DNA of 64,000 nucleotides, from NCBI GenBank assembly GCA_900541745.1, contig UQLA01000009.1, positions 21,018 through 85,017 on the forward strand. The letters are read 5' to 3'. The notes under the pieces are model-generated. The model searched no databases and was not told where the DNA came from. It saw only the letters and a list, made by a program, of their open reading frames with translations. A program made the position numbers and the translations under genes. The stretch is from an uncultured Collinsella sp. Lineage in GTDB: Bacteria; Actinomycetota; Coriobacteriia; Coriobacteriales; Coriobacteriaceae. Shown here piece by piece: positions 47,201 through 54,394 of the stretch; the first letter of the stretch is position 1, and each line of letters opens with the position of its first letter.

Positions 47201-47379
47201 TAGTCAACGCCCAGCGAGGCGCCAGCAACCGCAGCATCGTGACGGCACACGTCGAGCTCGGCAAACGAGGGTGCCAGCAAAACGGCACGCCCGTGGCGGG
47301 CAACCAGGTCGGCGAGCAACGCCGCCTCGGCATCGCTCAAGTCCGTGCCGGTATTGGTGGTATAGATTCGAACAGGCAT
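44281..47379 (-). CDS. addB: ATP-dependent nuclease subunit B (AddB-like)
   Basis: ATG 47379 follows GGAGG. The N-terminal two thirds have a divergent, inactive helicase-like fold. The C-terminus has the nuclease motifs GNFVHDVLEHL and GGRIDRVDVD...VVIDYKHRTG. Cysteines near YSTCPLCW (about residue 718) and at the C-terminus (ARCSYNH) resemble the iron-sulfur-binding set of AddB, although fewer than usual are visible. Length 1032 is a little short of B. subtilis AddB (1166). It is 5' to addA, as expected for the pair. Its Walker A is degenerate: I do not see GxxGxGK(T/S) in the first 60 residues. Confidence 0.85.
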   Translation of the reverse strand: MPVRIYTTNTGTDLSDAEAALLADLVARHGRAVLLAPSFAELDVCRHDAAVAGASLGVDYKTPASWLRSLWELMGDGRSFVDNMQRQMLFSDMIARRDDADLQPLSCSQGTVRMLARMARDVLPGVAGTGAGRCCGDVCRPNPKSDAEARVFELLSAYASGLDRRDMVEPCEAADLMADALADSLPACARAVCVRGVTSFTHGLLELLSAVANNGGEVVVLLAREQAAMREELAAAFDARGVLFEAAPLGEGAAAPQTASKSVAQPAFVEVAGPHARAHAYVDAIDELVKTCEDAAVDGGVAASADPVRVLVVSARAPQLFGELAARLAARHIAAETTEFTAFSQSIAGRQFTALANLIEHMKAADEGTASKTEWWPAPELADWIYSPLSGADAASARTFDKNMRLSRGKTTTAVKSLLQSVQGQVRGTRKAASDENWFKNVPCVVSDVFQALWRDKPVTALKAMLAVAEALPDRAFGGLDGQARRQAETALLRHAIDILMNDARALDVSQAATVPVLDGVRTEVDKRSTAYDYETYEVDRTPRAQVRFASLADAAALRPDSYDAVLFADVDLDSYPLSHEEGPLATLTAELDRSGVTLEPAALLRVRFGRAMQAAHGPVVLARVTHNRQARECYPAAVWTELRAHAEAAGAAKVTCVGEGGIVADFDPAAGEGIECKRVACEAPQHLSEAAVPYLVLRRRDGEGENAPLVPRLTSASQIEAYSTCPLCWFVSYRVKPQSIDAGFGNMEKGNFVHDVLEHLHARLPQEGMERVTPENLPRAQELLREVFDETLAEHAGKRGTEGPLVPLSAVEERQVAEILPQLEGVLAYESEALAPFAPRYLEFAFNELKVEYAGWPLGGRIDRVDVDAENRAVVIDYKHRTGVEEFKLADPTVRDEESGTAPIDDPRWLPPHTQTLIYAQAMRRALDLDTRAALYFSTKGGKPALRGAASAELLEEERGDGRIPGLKKGFPGEGGSMDFDALLDRVEAGIAERLRELEAGNVAAVDPTSAQAAHARCSYNHEGTFVRRDV

Positions 47380-47539
47380 GGTCCTCCACTCAAACCGTTC
47401 GCAATAATCAATGCATCCATCCTACCCGCCCACGCGGACAGATTTGCCCCACGCCAACAGATTTGATTCCTCCGTCCCCAAGGGATCAAAAAACCGCCCC
47501 CGAAGGGACGGTTCTGCTCAATTCGTTTTTGCCGCCGGC
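47380..47539. other. Gap between TrpR-like gene and addB
   Basis: No gene is seen. The gap contains the terminator described next and the motif CCTCCGTCCCCAAGGGATCA at 47468-47487, a sequence that recurs elsewhere in the window. Confidence 0.5.
47488..47514 (-). terminator. Terminator of the TrpR-like gene
   Basis: AACCGCCCC (47492-47500) pairs with GGGACGGTT (47505-47513), one G-T pair, followed on the minus strand by six T. Confidence 0.85.
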
Positions 47540-47839
47540 CTACTCGCCATCCTCCAGTTTGATGAGGATCTTGCGGTAGCCACCGTACTCGCCGTTCAGC
47601 GCCTTTGAAACGCGGCTCACCGTGGTGGACGAAGCGCCGGTACGGGCCTGAACCTCAACATAGGGCTCGCCCTCGTCCAGATAACGCGCGACCTGCAGGC
47701 GCTGAGAAAGATCGCAGATCTCGCGCGGCGTGCAGATATCGGTTAAAAACGCCTGGATATCGTTCTCGTCGTCCAAAAGACTAAATGCGTGGACCAGCTG
47801 CTTGACATCAGGCTTGTCAAACATGTTCTCGATATTCAT
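47540..47839 (-). CDS. TrpR-like transcriptional regulator (YerC/YecD family)
   Basis: The 99-residue protein matches the YerC branch of the Trp-repressor superfamily: helices with CTPREICDLSQRLQVARYL, then the HTH (YVEVQARTGASSTTVSRVSKALN). The closing GGYR is also typical. Unlike TrpR it lacks a recognised co-repressor pocket, and its target genes are unknown; in Firmicutes it neighbours pcrA or purB without being essential. It is monocistronic, ended by its own terminator, and divergent from the holin-like gene. Confidence 0.9.
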   Translation of the reverse strand: MNIENMFDKPDVKQLVHAFSLLDDENDIQAFLTDICTPREICDLSQRLQVARYLDEGEPYVEVQARTGASSTTVSRVSKALNGEYGGYRKILIKLEDGE

Positions 47840-48164
47840 CGATCACCGCCAAACCCGCCATAAGGCATCGAAGTTGATACTGACATCGGGCATCGTTCGC
47901 CCGTAAATATGCAATAAAACTATGCATGGGCCATTTGCCCGTAGCAGTGTAGCACACCACCAAACTAAAGTGACAAGACTCTCTGTCAGCGGCACGTTTT
48001 TCAGGACGAACGCCGCTTAGAAACCGAATGCGCACGTAAGCTCCACGAATATTTGAGACAATGGGCGCCCAGACACCGCGGCGCGTCCGCGTAACCATCC
48101 AAGTCGCCGCCGCAAGCCGCTTCACGCGACGCCAGCAACCCCGGCGCAAGAAAGGATTCACGCC
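47840..48164. other. 325-base divergent promoter region
   Basis: I see no gene. There is a GGGC-ATCGTTC-GCCC hairpin near 47888 and no clear riboswitch. Promoters for the TrpR-like and holin-like genes must lie here. Confidence 0.4.
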
Positions 48165-48530
48165 ATGCGCTTTATGCTTAACTGGCTCTTCACCTCGATC
48201 GCCATCGCGATCGCCACGTTCCTCGTCCCCGGCATCCAGCCCTTCGACTTTGCCGAGGCCTGGGTCTGCTTTGCCTTTGTGGGACTGTTCCTCAACATCG
48301 TCGATTCGTTCGTCAAACCGTTCCTCACGGTCATCTCGCTGCCGCTCACAATCATTACGCTCGGCATTTTCCAGCTCGTGCTCAACAGCTTTATGCTGGA
48401 GCTTGCCAGCTACCTGTCGGTCAACCTGTTGGGCGTCGGCATCTCCATCGCCGGCTTTGGCTCGGCCTTTATGGGCAGCATCCTGGTGTCCATCATGCGC
48501 AGCATCCTCGATAGTCTTGCCGAGGACTAA
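48165..48530 (+). CDS. Phage-holin-4_2/YvlD-family membrane protein
   Basis: ATG 48165 follows AAAGGA. The 121-residue protein has four hydrophobic segments and the family's conserved features: an N-terminal helix with A-I-A-T-F-L-V-P-G-I, an FLNIVDSFVKPFLTVISLPLTIITLG stretch (shown in pieces, NIVDSFVKP and LPLTIITLG) and a polar C-terminus (SILDSLAED). The family occurs across bacterial chromosomes and is not evidence of a phage. Its function is unknown; a stress-response link has been reported for YvlD. A terminator follows. Confidence 0.88.
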   Translation: MRFMLNWLFTSIAIAIATFLVPGIQPFDFAEAWVCFAFVGLFLNIVDSFVKPFLTVISLPLTIITLGIFQLVLNSFMLELASYLSVNLLGVGISIAGFGSAFMGSILVSIMRSILDSLAED

Positions 48531-48571
48531 AACGGCCATTCCGACCGTGTCCGTCTCAACAGCCCAAAACG

Positions 48572-48608
48572 AAGGCCGCCCATCGCAAAAATGGGCGGCC
48601 TTCTTATT
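48572..48608 (+). terminator. Terminator of the holin-like gene
   Basis: AAGGCCGCCCA (48572-48582) pairs perfectly with TGGGCGGCCTT (48592-48602), followed by CTTATTTG. Confidence 0.85.
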
Positions 48609-48670
48609 TGTCAATCCTCAGAGGGCAAGAAAATCTACCATTTCCACCCCGTCCCCAAATGGCAGGTGGG

Positions 48671-49099
48671 CTAGATGACGTAGTCGTAGCCATGGTTGGG
48701 AGCGACAAGTTGATCGAGCGTCACGCCGTCGAGGTAATCGTTGATGAGCTTGTCCAGGTTCTTCCACACGTCGAGCGTGGGACACTCATCAGATCGCGAG
48801 CAACCCTTGCAGTCGCCATCCAGGCAGGCGACCGGCGCCAGACTACCCTCGGTCAGGCGCAGGATCTCGCCCACCGTGTACTGCTCGGGCGGACGCGTGA
48901 GCACATAGCCGCCGCCCTTGCCACGCATGCCCGAAAGCATGTTGGCGCGCACGAGCGTAGCCAAGATGTTCTCGAGATATTTCTCGGAAATCCCCTGTCG
49001 CGCCGCGATCTCTTTGAGCGGGATGCGACCGGCCGCCTGGTGCTCGGCCAGATCGACCATAACGCGCAGGGCGTACCTGCCCTTAGTAGAAACCAACAT
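48671..49099 (-). CDS. Rrf2-family transcriptional regulator, possibly a CymR-like regulator of cysK
   Basis: The 142-residue protein has the winged helix of the Rrf2 family (STKGRYALRVMVDLAEH; IPLKEIAARQGISEKYLENIL; GMRGKGGGYVLTRPP). Three cysteines (CLDGDCKGC, about residues 93-101) and a fourth at CPT could hold an iron-sulfur cluster as in IscR, but CymR-like members lack one. The gene is divergent from cysK, and CymR in Firmicutes represses cysteine biosynthesis with CysK as co-factor. I therefore infer control of cysK. An ACTAG/CTAGT dyad overlaps the cysK promoter. Confidence 0.87.
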   Translation of the reverse strand: MLVSTKGRYALRVMVDLAEHQAAGRIPLKEIAARQGISEKYLENILATLVRANMLSGMRGKGGGYVLTRPPEQYTVGEILRLTEGSLAPVACLDGDCKGCSRSDECPTLDVWKNLDKLINDYLDGVTLDQLVAPNHGYDYVI

Positions 49100-49216
49100 G
49101 TATAGTGCTGCCTTTCGGTCATTTAGTCCGTAGAAATTCTAGCCGAAAAATTGGTTTTGAAAATACCCGTTCCGGTCAAGATGGTTAATCAGCTCGTAAT
49201 AATCTTCTATTTCCTA

Positions 49217-49245
49217 TTGCATTACTAGGCTTTAGTGTCTAGTAT
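49217..49245 (+). promoter_or_regulatory. Promoter of cysK with an overlapping dyad
   Basis: A -35 TTGCAT (49217-49222) and -10 TAGTAT (49240-49245) are separated by 17 bases. ACTAG (49224-49228) and CTAGT (49239-49243) form an inverted repeat across the spacer and -10, a plausible site for the divergent Rrf2 regulator. Confidence 0.65.
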
Positions 49246-49254
49246 GCTTCCCAA

Positions 49255-49294
49255 CAGCTAAACGAACAACCTATAAGGTTTATGGGTTTAGCTG
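49255..49294 (+). promoter_or_regulatory. Hairpin leader of cysK
   Basis: In the likely 5' leader an outer stem CAGCTAAAC/GTTTAGCTG (49255-49263, 49286-49294) encloses a smaller stem AACCT/AGGTT (49268-49272, 49276-49280). It could be a second operator or an RNA regulator; it is too short for a known class that I recognise. Confidence 0.55.
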
Positions 49295-49352
49295 CTACAC
49301 GCACCGTGAAACCACACGGCAACCAGCAACTTGAACACTTTGGAGGTTCACC

Positions 49353-50291
49353 ATGAGCAAGGTTTACACGTCCATCGATCAGCTTATCGGCCACACCCCG
49401 CTCCTGGAGCTCACCCACTTTGAGGCCGACGAGGACCTCAAGGCTCGTGTGCTCGTCAAACTCGAATACTTCAACCCCGCCGGTTCCGTCAAAGACCGCG
49501 TCGCCAAGAACATGATTGACGAGGCCGAGAAGGCAGGCAAGCTCGTGCGCGGCGGCGACTACACCATCATCGAGCCCACGAGCGGCAACACCGGCGTCGG
49601 CATCGCCTCGGTGGCGGCGGCTCGCGGCTACAAGGTGATCATCACCATGCCCGAGACCATGTCCGTCGAGCGCCGCAAGCTTATGCAGGCATATGGCGCA
49701 CAGCTCGTACTCACCGACGGTTCCAAGGGTATGAAGGGCGCTATCGCCAAGGCCGAGGAACTGCAGAAGGAGACCCCCAACAGCATTATCGCCGGCCAGT
49801 TTGTGAACCCCGCCAACCCCGCCATCCACAAGGCCACGACCGGCCCCGAGATCTGGGATGACACCGACGGCAAGGTCGATATCTTCGTCGCCGGCGTTGG
49901 CACCGGCGGCACCGTGACCGGCGTGGGCGAGTTCCTCAAGGAGCAGAACCCCCAGATTCAGGTTGTCGCCGTCGAGCCCGCCACCTCCCCGGTGCTCTCT
50001 AAGGGCCAGGCCGGCCCGCACAAGATCCAGGGTATCGGCGCTGGCTTTGTGCCCGACGTCCTCAATACCCAGGTCTATGACGAGATCATCCCCGTCGAGA
50101 ACGACGACGCCTTTGCCACCGGCCGCGCCGTGGGCCACAAGGAGGGCGTGCTCGTGGGCATTTCGTCCGGCGCCGCCGTGTGGGCCGCGCTGCAGCTGGC
50201 CAAGCGCCCCGAGAACGAGGGCAAGACCATCGTGGCGCTGCTCGCCGACACCGGCGAGCGCTACCTGTCCACGGCGCTCTTCCAGGACTAG
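49353..50291 (+). CDS. cysK: Cysteine synthase (O-acetylserine sulfhydrylase A)
   Basis: ATG 49353 follows GGAGG. The 312-residue PLP enzyme has Lys47 in NPAGSVKDR, the Schiff-base residue, the [10 protein letters not shown] phosphate/substrate loop (near 74-83), GTGGTVTG and the C-terminal [11 protein letters not shown]. It makes cysteine from O-acetylserine and sulfide. It is expressed from its own promoter, next to the divergent Rrf2 gene, and a GC-rich hairpin with a T-run lies 115 bases downstream. In many species CysK also acts as a co-repressor with CymR. Confidence 0.96.
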   Translation: MSKVYTSIDQLIGHTPLLELTHFEADEDLKARVLVKLEYFNPAGSVKDRVAKNMIDEAEKAGKLVRGGDYTIIEPTSGNTGVGIASVAAARGYKVIITMPETMSVERRKLMQAYGAQLVLTDGSKGMKGAIAKAEELQKETPNSIIAGQFVNPANPAIHKATTGPEIWDDTDGKVDIFVAGVGTGGTVTGVGEFLKEQNPQIQVVAVEPATSPVLSKGQAGPHKIQGIGAGFVPDVLNTQVYDEIIPVENDDAFATGRAVGHKEGVLVGISSGAAVWAALQLAKRPENEGKTIVALLADTGERYLSTALFQD

Positions 50292-50404
50292 AGCTTCTCG
50301 TTCTTAGAACCAGTCCAAGGCACGCCGGTCTCCCCTCTCTTCAGGCGGCCTGAGCTCATCCCAACAGGGTGTCCCACACGACGCCCGAACTTGCTACAAT
50401 GTCT

Positions 50405-50443
50405 GCGGCGCGGAACCAGCCTCCCGCGCCGCTTTTCTTTTTT
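50405..50443 (+). terminator. Terminator of cysK (or leader hairpin of mnmA)
   Basis: GCGGCGCGG (50405-50413) pairs with CCGCGCCGC (50424-50432) and is followed by TTTTCTTTTTT. A -10-like TACAAT (50395-50400) sits upstream, so an mnmA transcript might begin before it. Confidence 0.85.
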
Positions 50444-50472
50444 GGCCACATGCCACCAAGGAGAACCTCCCC

Positions 50473-51573
50473 ATGCACAATAAGCGCGTGCTCGTCGCCA
50501 TGAGCGGCGGCGTCGATTCCAGCGTGACCGCGTATCTGCTCAAAAGTCAGGGTTACGAATGTGTCGGTGCCACTATGCGCCTCACCTGCCCCGCGCCCGA
50601 TCCCGTCACGGGCATGAGCAAAGTCGATCGCGACATCGCTGACGCGAAGGCCGTCGCCGAGCGCCTGGGGATGCCCCATCATGTGCTCGACCTGCAGCAG
50701 ACGTTCGACCACAGCGTTATCGAGCGCTTTGTGAACGCCTACCAGGAAGGGCTGACGCCCAACCCGTGCATCATCTGCAACCGCCACATTAAGTTTGGCG
50801 CATTGCTCGATGCGGCGCTGGACATGGGCTGCGACTACATCGCCACGGGTCACTATGCCAAAACGAGCCAGGCGCCAGACGGCACCTGGCAACTGCATCG
50901 CGGCGAGGACCCCAAAAAGGACCAGAGTTACTTTTTGTATTCGCTCACGCAGGAGCGGCTGTCGCGCACGATCTTTCCGCTGGCGGGTCTGGGCAAGGAG
51001 CGCGACGTGCGCCGCATTGCCGCCGAACAGGGCTTTGCCAACGCCAAGAAGGCCGAAAGCGAGGACATCTGCTTTATTCCAGACGGTGACTATGCGGGCT
51101 ATATCGAGCGTCGGTGCGGACATCCCGCTGCACCGGGCGACATTGTGTGGCGCGACGGCAGCGTGGTCGGACGCCATAACGGCGCGCTGCGCTATACCAT
51201 CGGCCAGCGCAAGGGCCTGGGCGTCGCGATGGCGCATCCCGTGTACGTAACGGGCGTCGATGCCGCCAACAACATTGTGCATCTGGGCGAAGCCGAGGAC
51301 CTGGCGGCCACAGCACTCACGGCCAACGACTGGATCTGGAGCGCCCCTGCCGACCACATGGAGGCAGAGCTCGATGCCGGCGGCATTCGCGTGGGCGCCA
51401 AGTACCGCTACCGTCAAAAGGACCAGGCAGCGACCCTTACGCGCGGCGAAGGCGGGCAAATGCTGCTGACCTTTGACGAGCCGCAGCGAGCCATCGCCCC
51501 CGGCCAGGCCGTCGTCGTCTACCGCGGCGACATCGTCCTCGGCGGCGGTACGGTGACCGGCGCACTTAAGTAG
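50473..51573 (+). CDS. mnmA: tRNA-specific 2-thiouridylase MnmA
   Basis: ATG 50473 follows AAGGAG. The 366-residue protein has the PP-loop SGGVDSS (11-17), the NPCIICNRHIKF segment with catalytic Cys99, and the second Cys in ESEDICFIPDG (about residue 200). The central domain and C-terminal barrel (YTIGQRKGLGV) are present. It puts sulfur on U34 of Lys, Glu and Gln tRNAs, using persulfide delivered from IscS-type desulfurases. It follows cysK, which fits a sulfur theme, but the two have a terminator between them. Confidence 0.96.
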   Translation: MHNKRVLVAMSGGVDSSVTAYLLKSQGYECVGATMRLTCPAPDPVTGMSKVDRDIADAKAVAERLGMPHHVLDLQQTFDHSVIERFVNAYQEGLTPNPCIICNRHIKFGALLDAALDMGCDYIATGHYAKTSQAPDGTWQLHRGEDPKKDQSYFLYSLTQERLSRTIFPLAGLGKERDVRRIAAEQGFANAKKAESEDICFIPDGDYAGYIERRCGHPAAPGDIVWRDGSVVGRHNGALRYTIGQRKGLGVAMAHPVYVTGVDAANNIVHLGEAEDLAATALTANDWIWSAPADHMEAELDAGGIRVGAKYRYRQKDQAATLTRGEGGQMLLTFDEPQRAIAPGQAVVVYRGDIVLGGGTVTGALK

Positions 51574-51581
51574 CCGCAGGT

Positions 51582-52955
51582 TTATCGCTGTACGTGTCGA
51601 AGCACCTCAACAGCGGCACTAACCTCGATTACGCGACGCTCGAGGCCGCGGCGGATGGCCTCGAGTCGACCCTCCGCCGTCGCCCATTCGCTCTGCGAAA
51701 GAATCTCAATCGCTTCATCAACAAATCCGTTGAGCCGCGATGAATCGAACCAATCGAGTGAGTCCGCAAGCGCCAGCTGGACGGAAGGGTCGGGCCCAAA
51801 CGGCTTAGCGGAAAACCCAAACTCCCCAGCTGCGAGCACAGCAGTTGGCACGTTGCACCACAGGCAGTTGCCGCTATCGAACAGCGGAGCAGGTTTTATC
51901 TCCAGGGTGTCGACATTACGGATGATGCCGAAGTTCCGCCAATGGCGGTCGCTGTTGGCCAAAAGGGCATCGCAGACAATCATCTGCGACATAGACCTTC
52001 TCACAGTGGCCTCATCGGCCCCCTGCTTGCCAAGGTAACGACAATATCGGTCGTACGTCGAGCTTCCTCGCTGGCCTCCAAGTGCGCCCTTAACGTAAAC
52101 AGCCGGAATGTATTCCTCGCGACCGTCAAGAAAGTCGTCGCACAGGCATACGGGGCCGTCGAACATGCGCTCAACCGTATAAGGAACAAACTCACCCTGG
52201 GACAGCAAGCGACGATGCAGAGCCGTTGCGACCGCCTCGTTAAAGGGACGTTGATCGTCCATCCCGCACCCTTTAGCCAAAACGCGAATGTCGTTTCGGA
52301 TCATCCACGATTTAGGAAGCTCGCCCTCGGACGTGTTGTCGGGATTTTTAAGACCGATGCCCTCCAGCCAACCCGAACGCCCCTCGGGCGCCGATCGCTC
52401 AAATTCGTTCTCAAAGTAATTGATGTTTTGCCATTTGAGTTCGTCGCAATCGGCCGGCCGCAGCCAATAACAATCCGAAAGCGATAGGCCCAGGCACCGA
52501 ACCGGAACCTCGATACCACTGGCAATTCCCAGTTCACGATAGCGCGAGACGAGTCCGGGGCGGACGTCAGGCACCGACCGATGGCCCCACCACACGTTGA
52601 GCTCCCGTTTATTCACCGTTGGAGAAGAGCTCGAACACGTGCCAAACGGCATCCTCTGCGCATCGAGGACCTCGGCGATTTCGAAGGAAAACTCGCGCGT
52701 CGGATCAAACGAAACACGTGCAACCTCGTAATCGGCGGACATCAGCGTAAACTTGCGCCCCACATCGGCCGCAGGACGGCGTCCACGTTTGCGGACCTTT
52801 TGATAAGCAACCGCAGAATCATACTCAACCATCTTCCGTCCGCCCACAATATCGCACGCGAGCGTTCCCGATGCGGCAAGTTGAGATATGCGAGCTTTCG
52901 TAACGCCCAACAGGCGGGCAGCATCACCCATAGACAAGTACTCAGATGTATCCAT
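51582..52955 (-). CDS. HipA-like kinase with a fused N-terminal HTH domain
   Basis: ATG 52955 is favoured: GAGGTG lies nine bases upstream, whereas an ATG 12 bases earlier directly abuts that site. Residues 8-~55 are an HTH (DAARLLGVTKARISQLAASG). The rest is a HipA-type kinase domain: a P-loop-like region, the catalytic loop NSDRHWRNFG (about 335-344) with the D-x-H-x-x-N pattern, and the metal-binding FDSGN (about 362-366). HipA kinases inactivate glutamyl-tRNA synthetase and cause dormancy, but typical HipBA has the HTH as a separate protein. Here toxin and DNA-binding domain are fused. Direct repeats upstream could be operators. Function as a toxin is inference. Confidence 0.85.
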   Translation of the reverse strand: MDTSEYLSMGDAARLLGVTKARISQLAASGTLACDIVGGRKMVEYDSAVAYQKVRKRGRRPAADVGRKFTLMSADYEVARVSFDPTREFSFEIAEVLDAQRMPFGTCSSSSPTVNKRELNVWWGHRSVPDVRPGLVSRYRELGIASGIEVPVRCLGLSLSDCYWLRPADCDELKWQNINYFENEFERSAPEGRSGWLEGIGLKNPDNTSEGELPKSWMIRNDIRVLAKGCGMDDQRPFNEAVATALHRRLLSQGEFVPYTVERMFDGPVCLCDDFLDGREEYIPAVYVKGALGGQRGSSTYDRYCRYLGKQGADEATVRRSMSQMIVCDALLANSDRHWRNFGIIRNVDTLEIKPAPLFDSGNCLWCNVPTAVLAAGEFGFSAKPFGPDPSVQLALADSLDWFDSSRLNGFVDEAIEILSQSEWATAEGRLEAIRRGLERRVIEVSAAVEVLRHVQR

Positions 52956-52976
52956 ACGCCGCATCACCTCGTTAAG

Positions 52977-53023
52977 TATTCTAAACGTAAAGTTAATTAG
53001 TTACATATAGCATAATACTAAAC
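52977..53023 (-). promoter_or_regulatory. AT-rich promoter region with two 10-base repeats
   Basis: TATTCTAAAC (52977-52986) and AATACTAAAC (53014-53023) are spaced 37 bases apart in an AT-rich tract just upstream of the HipA-like gene. They are candidate operators for its own HTH. Confidence 0.5.
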
Positions 53024-53034
53024 AGTCTGAAGCG

Positions 53035-53060
53035 AAAAAAGGCCCGAGCAATCGGGCCTT
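53035..53060 (-). terminator. Terminator of the M42 peptidase gene
   Basis: AAGGCCCGA (53039-53047) pairs with TCGGGCCTT (53052-53060), followed on the minus strand by six T. Confidence 0.9.
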
Positions 53061-53096
53061 AGAGCAATTGGTCAGCCAAGCTATGAACCGCTTCCC

Positions 53097-54128
53097 CTAG
53101 CGCTGGACGTAGGCGCGGACCAGCTCATAGGTATTGCGCACGCCGTCGATGTGGCTGCGCTCGTAGTTGTGGCTCGCGTACACACCGGGGCCGATCAGGC
53201 CGTGACGGATGTCGTAGCCGGCAGAAAGCGTGGCCTCGACGTCCGAGCCGTAATGCGGGTACACGTCGATGGCGTAATCGAGCTCAAGCTCGCGCGCGAT
53301 ATTGGACAGTGTGGTCACCAGGTCGTAGTTGTAGGGGCCGCCCGAATCCTTGGCGCAGATCGACACCATGCGCTCGGTGCAGCCTAGGTCGTCGCCCACA
53401 CAACCCATGTCCACGCTGATCATCTCGCGCGTGTCGGCCGGCACAAAGGCACCGCCGTGGCCGACCTCCTCGTACACGGTAAAGAGCAGCGACACCTTGC
53501 GCGAAAGCGTCACCTCGCCAGCGGCGACGGCACGCGCCAAGCCCAGCAAAATGGAGGCCGACAGCTTGTCGTCCAAGAAGCGACTCTTGATGTAGCCGCT
53601 CTCCGTCACCGTGGTACGCGGGTCCATAGCGATGATGTCGCCCGTCTGAATACCCAGCTCGAGCACATCGTCCTTGCTGTCGACGTTCTCGTCGAGCAGG
53701 ATTTCCATGTTCTTCTCGATAGCCTTAACCGGCTCATCGGCCACATGCGCCGAAGGCTCAGTATTGAGGACCACGCCCGTGTAGACATTACCGTCACGCG
53801 TGTAGACGGTGCAGTTCTCGCCATCGGCCGTAGACCACTGGTGCCCGCCAAGCGTCGTGGGACGCAGGCGGCCATTGTCCTTAATGGAGCGCACCATGGC
53901 GCCCAGGGTGTCGACATGGCTCGCCAACACGAGCGGCTCACCCTCACCACCAAGCTCAACGAGCACGTTGCCTTTATTGGAGCGCTCGGGCCCAAAGCCC
54001 ATATCGCGCAACGTCTCCATCAGATAGTCAGTCGCCGCACGGGTATAACCCGTAGGCGAAGCAATAGAAGTCAGCGTCTTAAGCTGCTCAGTGATATAGC
54101 CAAGCGAAGAATCCATCTCAGACACCAT
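53097..54128 (-). CDS. M42-family metallo-aminopeptidase
   Basis: I chose ATG 54128 (MVSEMDSSLG), six bases after GGAG; ATG at MDSS is the next alternative. The 343-residue enzyme has the co-catalytic metal residues of family M42: His and Asp in ASHVDTLG, Asp in SRFLDDKLSA, the catalytic EE in TVYEEVGHGG, Asp in SVDMG and the final His in ASHNYERSH. Such tetrahedral aminopeptidases cut short peptides in the cytoplasm. The gene is on its own transcript with a strong terminator, and a long palindrome precedes it. Confidence 0.92.
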   Translation of the reverse strand: MVSEMDSSLGYITEQLKTLTSIASPTGYTRAATDYLMETLRDMGFGPERSNKGNVLVELGGEGEPLVLASHVDTLGAMVRSIKDNGRLRPTTLGGHQWSTADGENCTVYTRDGNVYTGVVLNTEPSAHVADEPVKAIEKNMEILLDENVDSKDDVLELGIQTGDIIAMDPRTTVTESGYIKSRFLDDKLSASILLGLARAVAAGEVTLSRKVSLLFTVYEEVGHGGAFVPADTREMISVDMGCVGDDLGCTERMVSICAKDSGGPYNYDLVTTLSNIARELELDYAIDVYPHYGSDVEATLSAGYDIRHGLIGPGVYASHNYERSHIDGVRNTYELVRAYVQR

Positions 54129-54255
54129 CCACAACTCCAAAGTCGTCATCCCATAATCGGTAAAAGCCCCAACAACGATACCACCACGCACAATTATTTA
54201 CCTAGCGAGACAGCCCATCGAGCTCCCCAGAACGGCGCCCGCCACGATAACGAGC

Positions 54256-54387
54256 CGGCGGGCCCCTGCCCGTTAGCCCCACAATCTTTCCGCAGGACAG
54301 AAGGAAGCCCCCGCCGCACGAAGTGCGCAGCGGGGGCTTCCGACATGTCCGAGGACGATTGTGGGGCTAACGGGCAGGGGCCCGCCG
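54256..54387. repeat. 132-bp palindromic element with perfect 31-bp arms
   Basis: The arms 54256-54286 and 54357-54387 are perfectly complementary. Inside are a perfect 12-bp stem (GGAAGCCCCCGC, 54303-54314 with 54330-54341) and a small CGCAC/GTGCG stem (54315-54319, 54323-54327). It lies between fucO and the M42 peptidase gene. There is no adjoining T-run, so it is not a standard terminator. Confidence 0.85.
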
Positions 54388-54394
54388 AACCAAG

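Noticed and set aside
48165..48530. Phage holin suggesting a prophage
   Set aside because: The family is widespread on chromosomes and there are no phage genes nearby.
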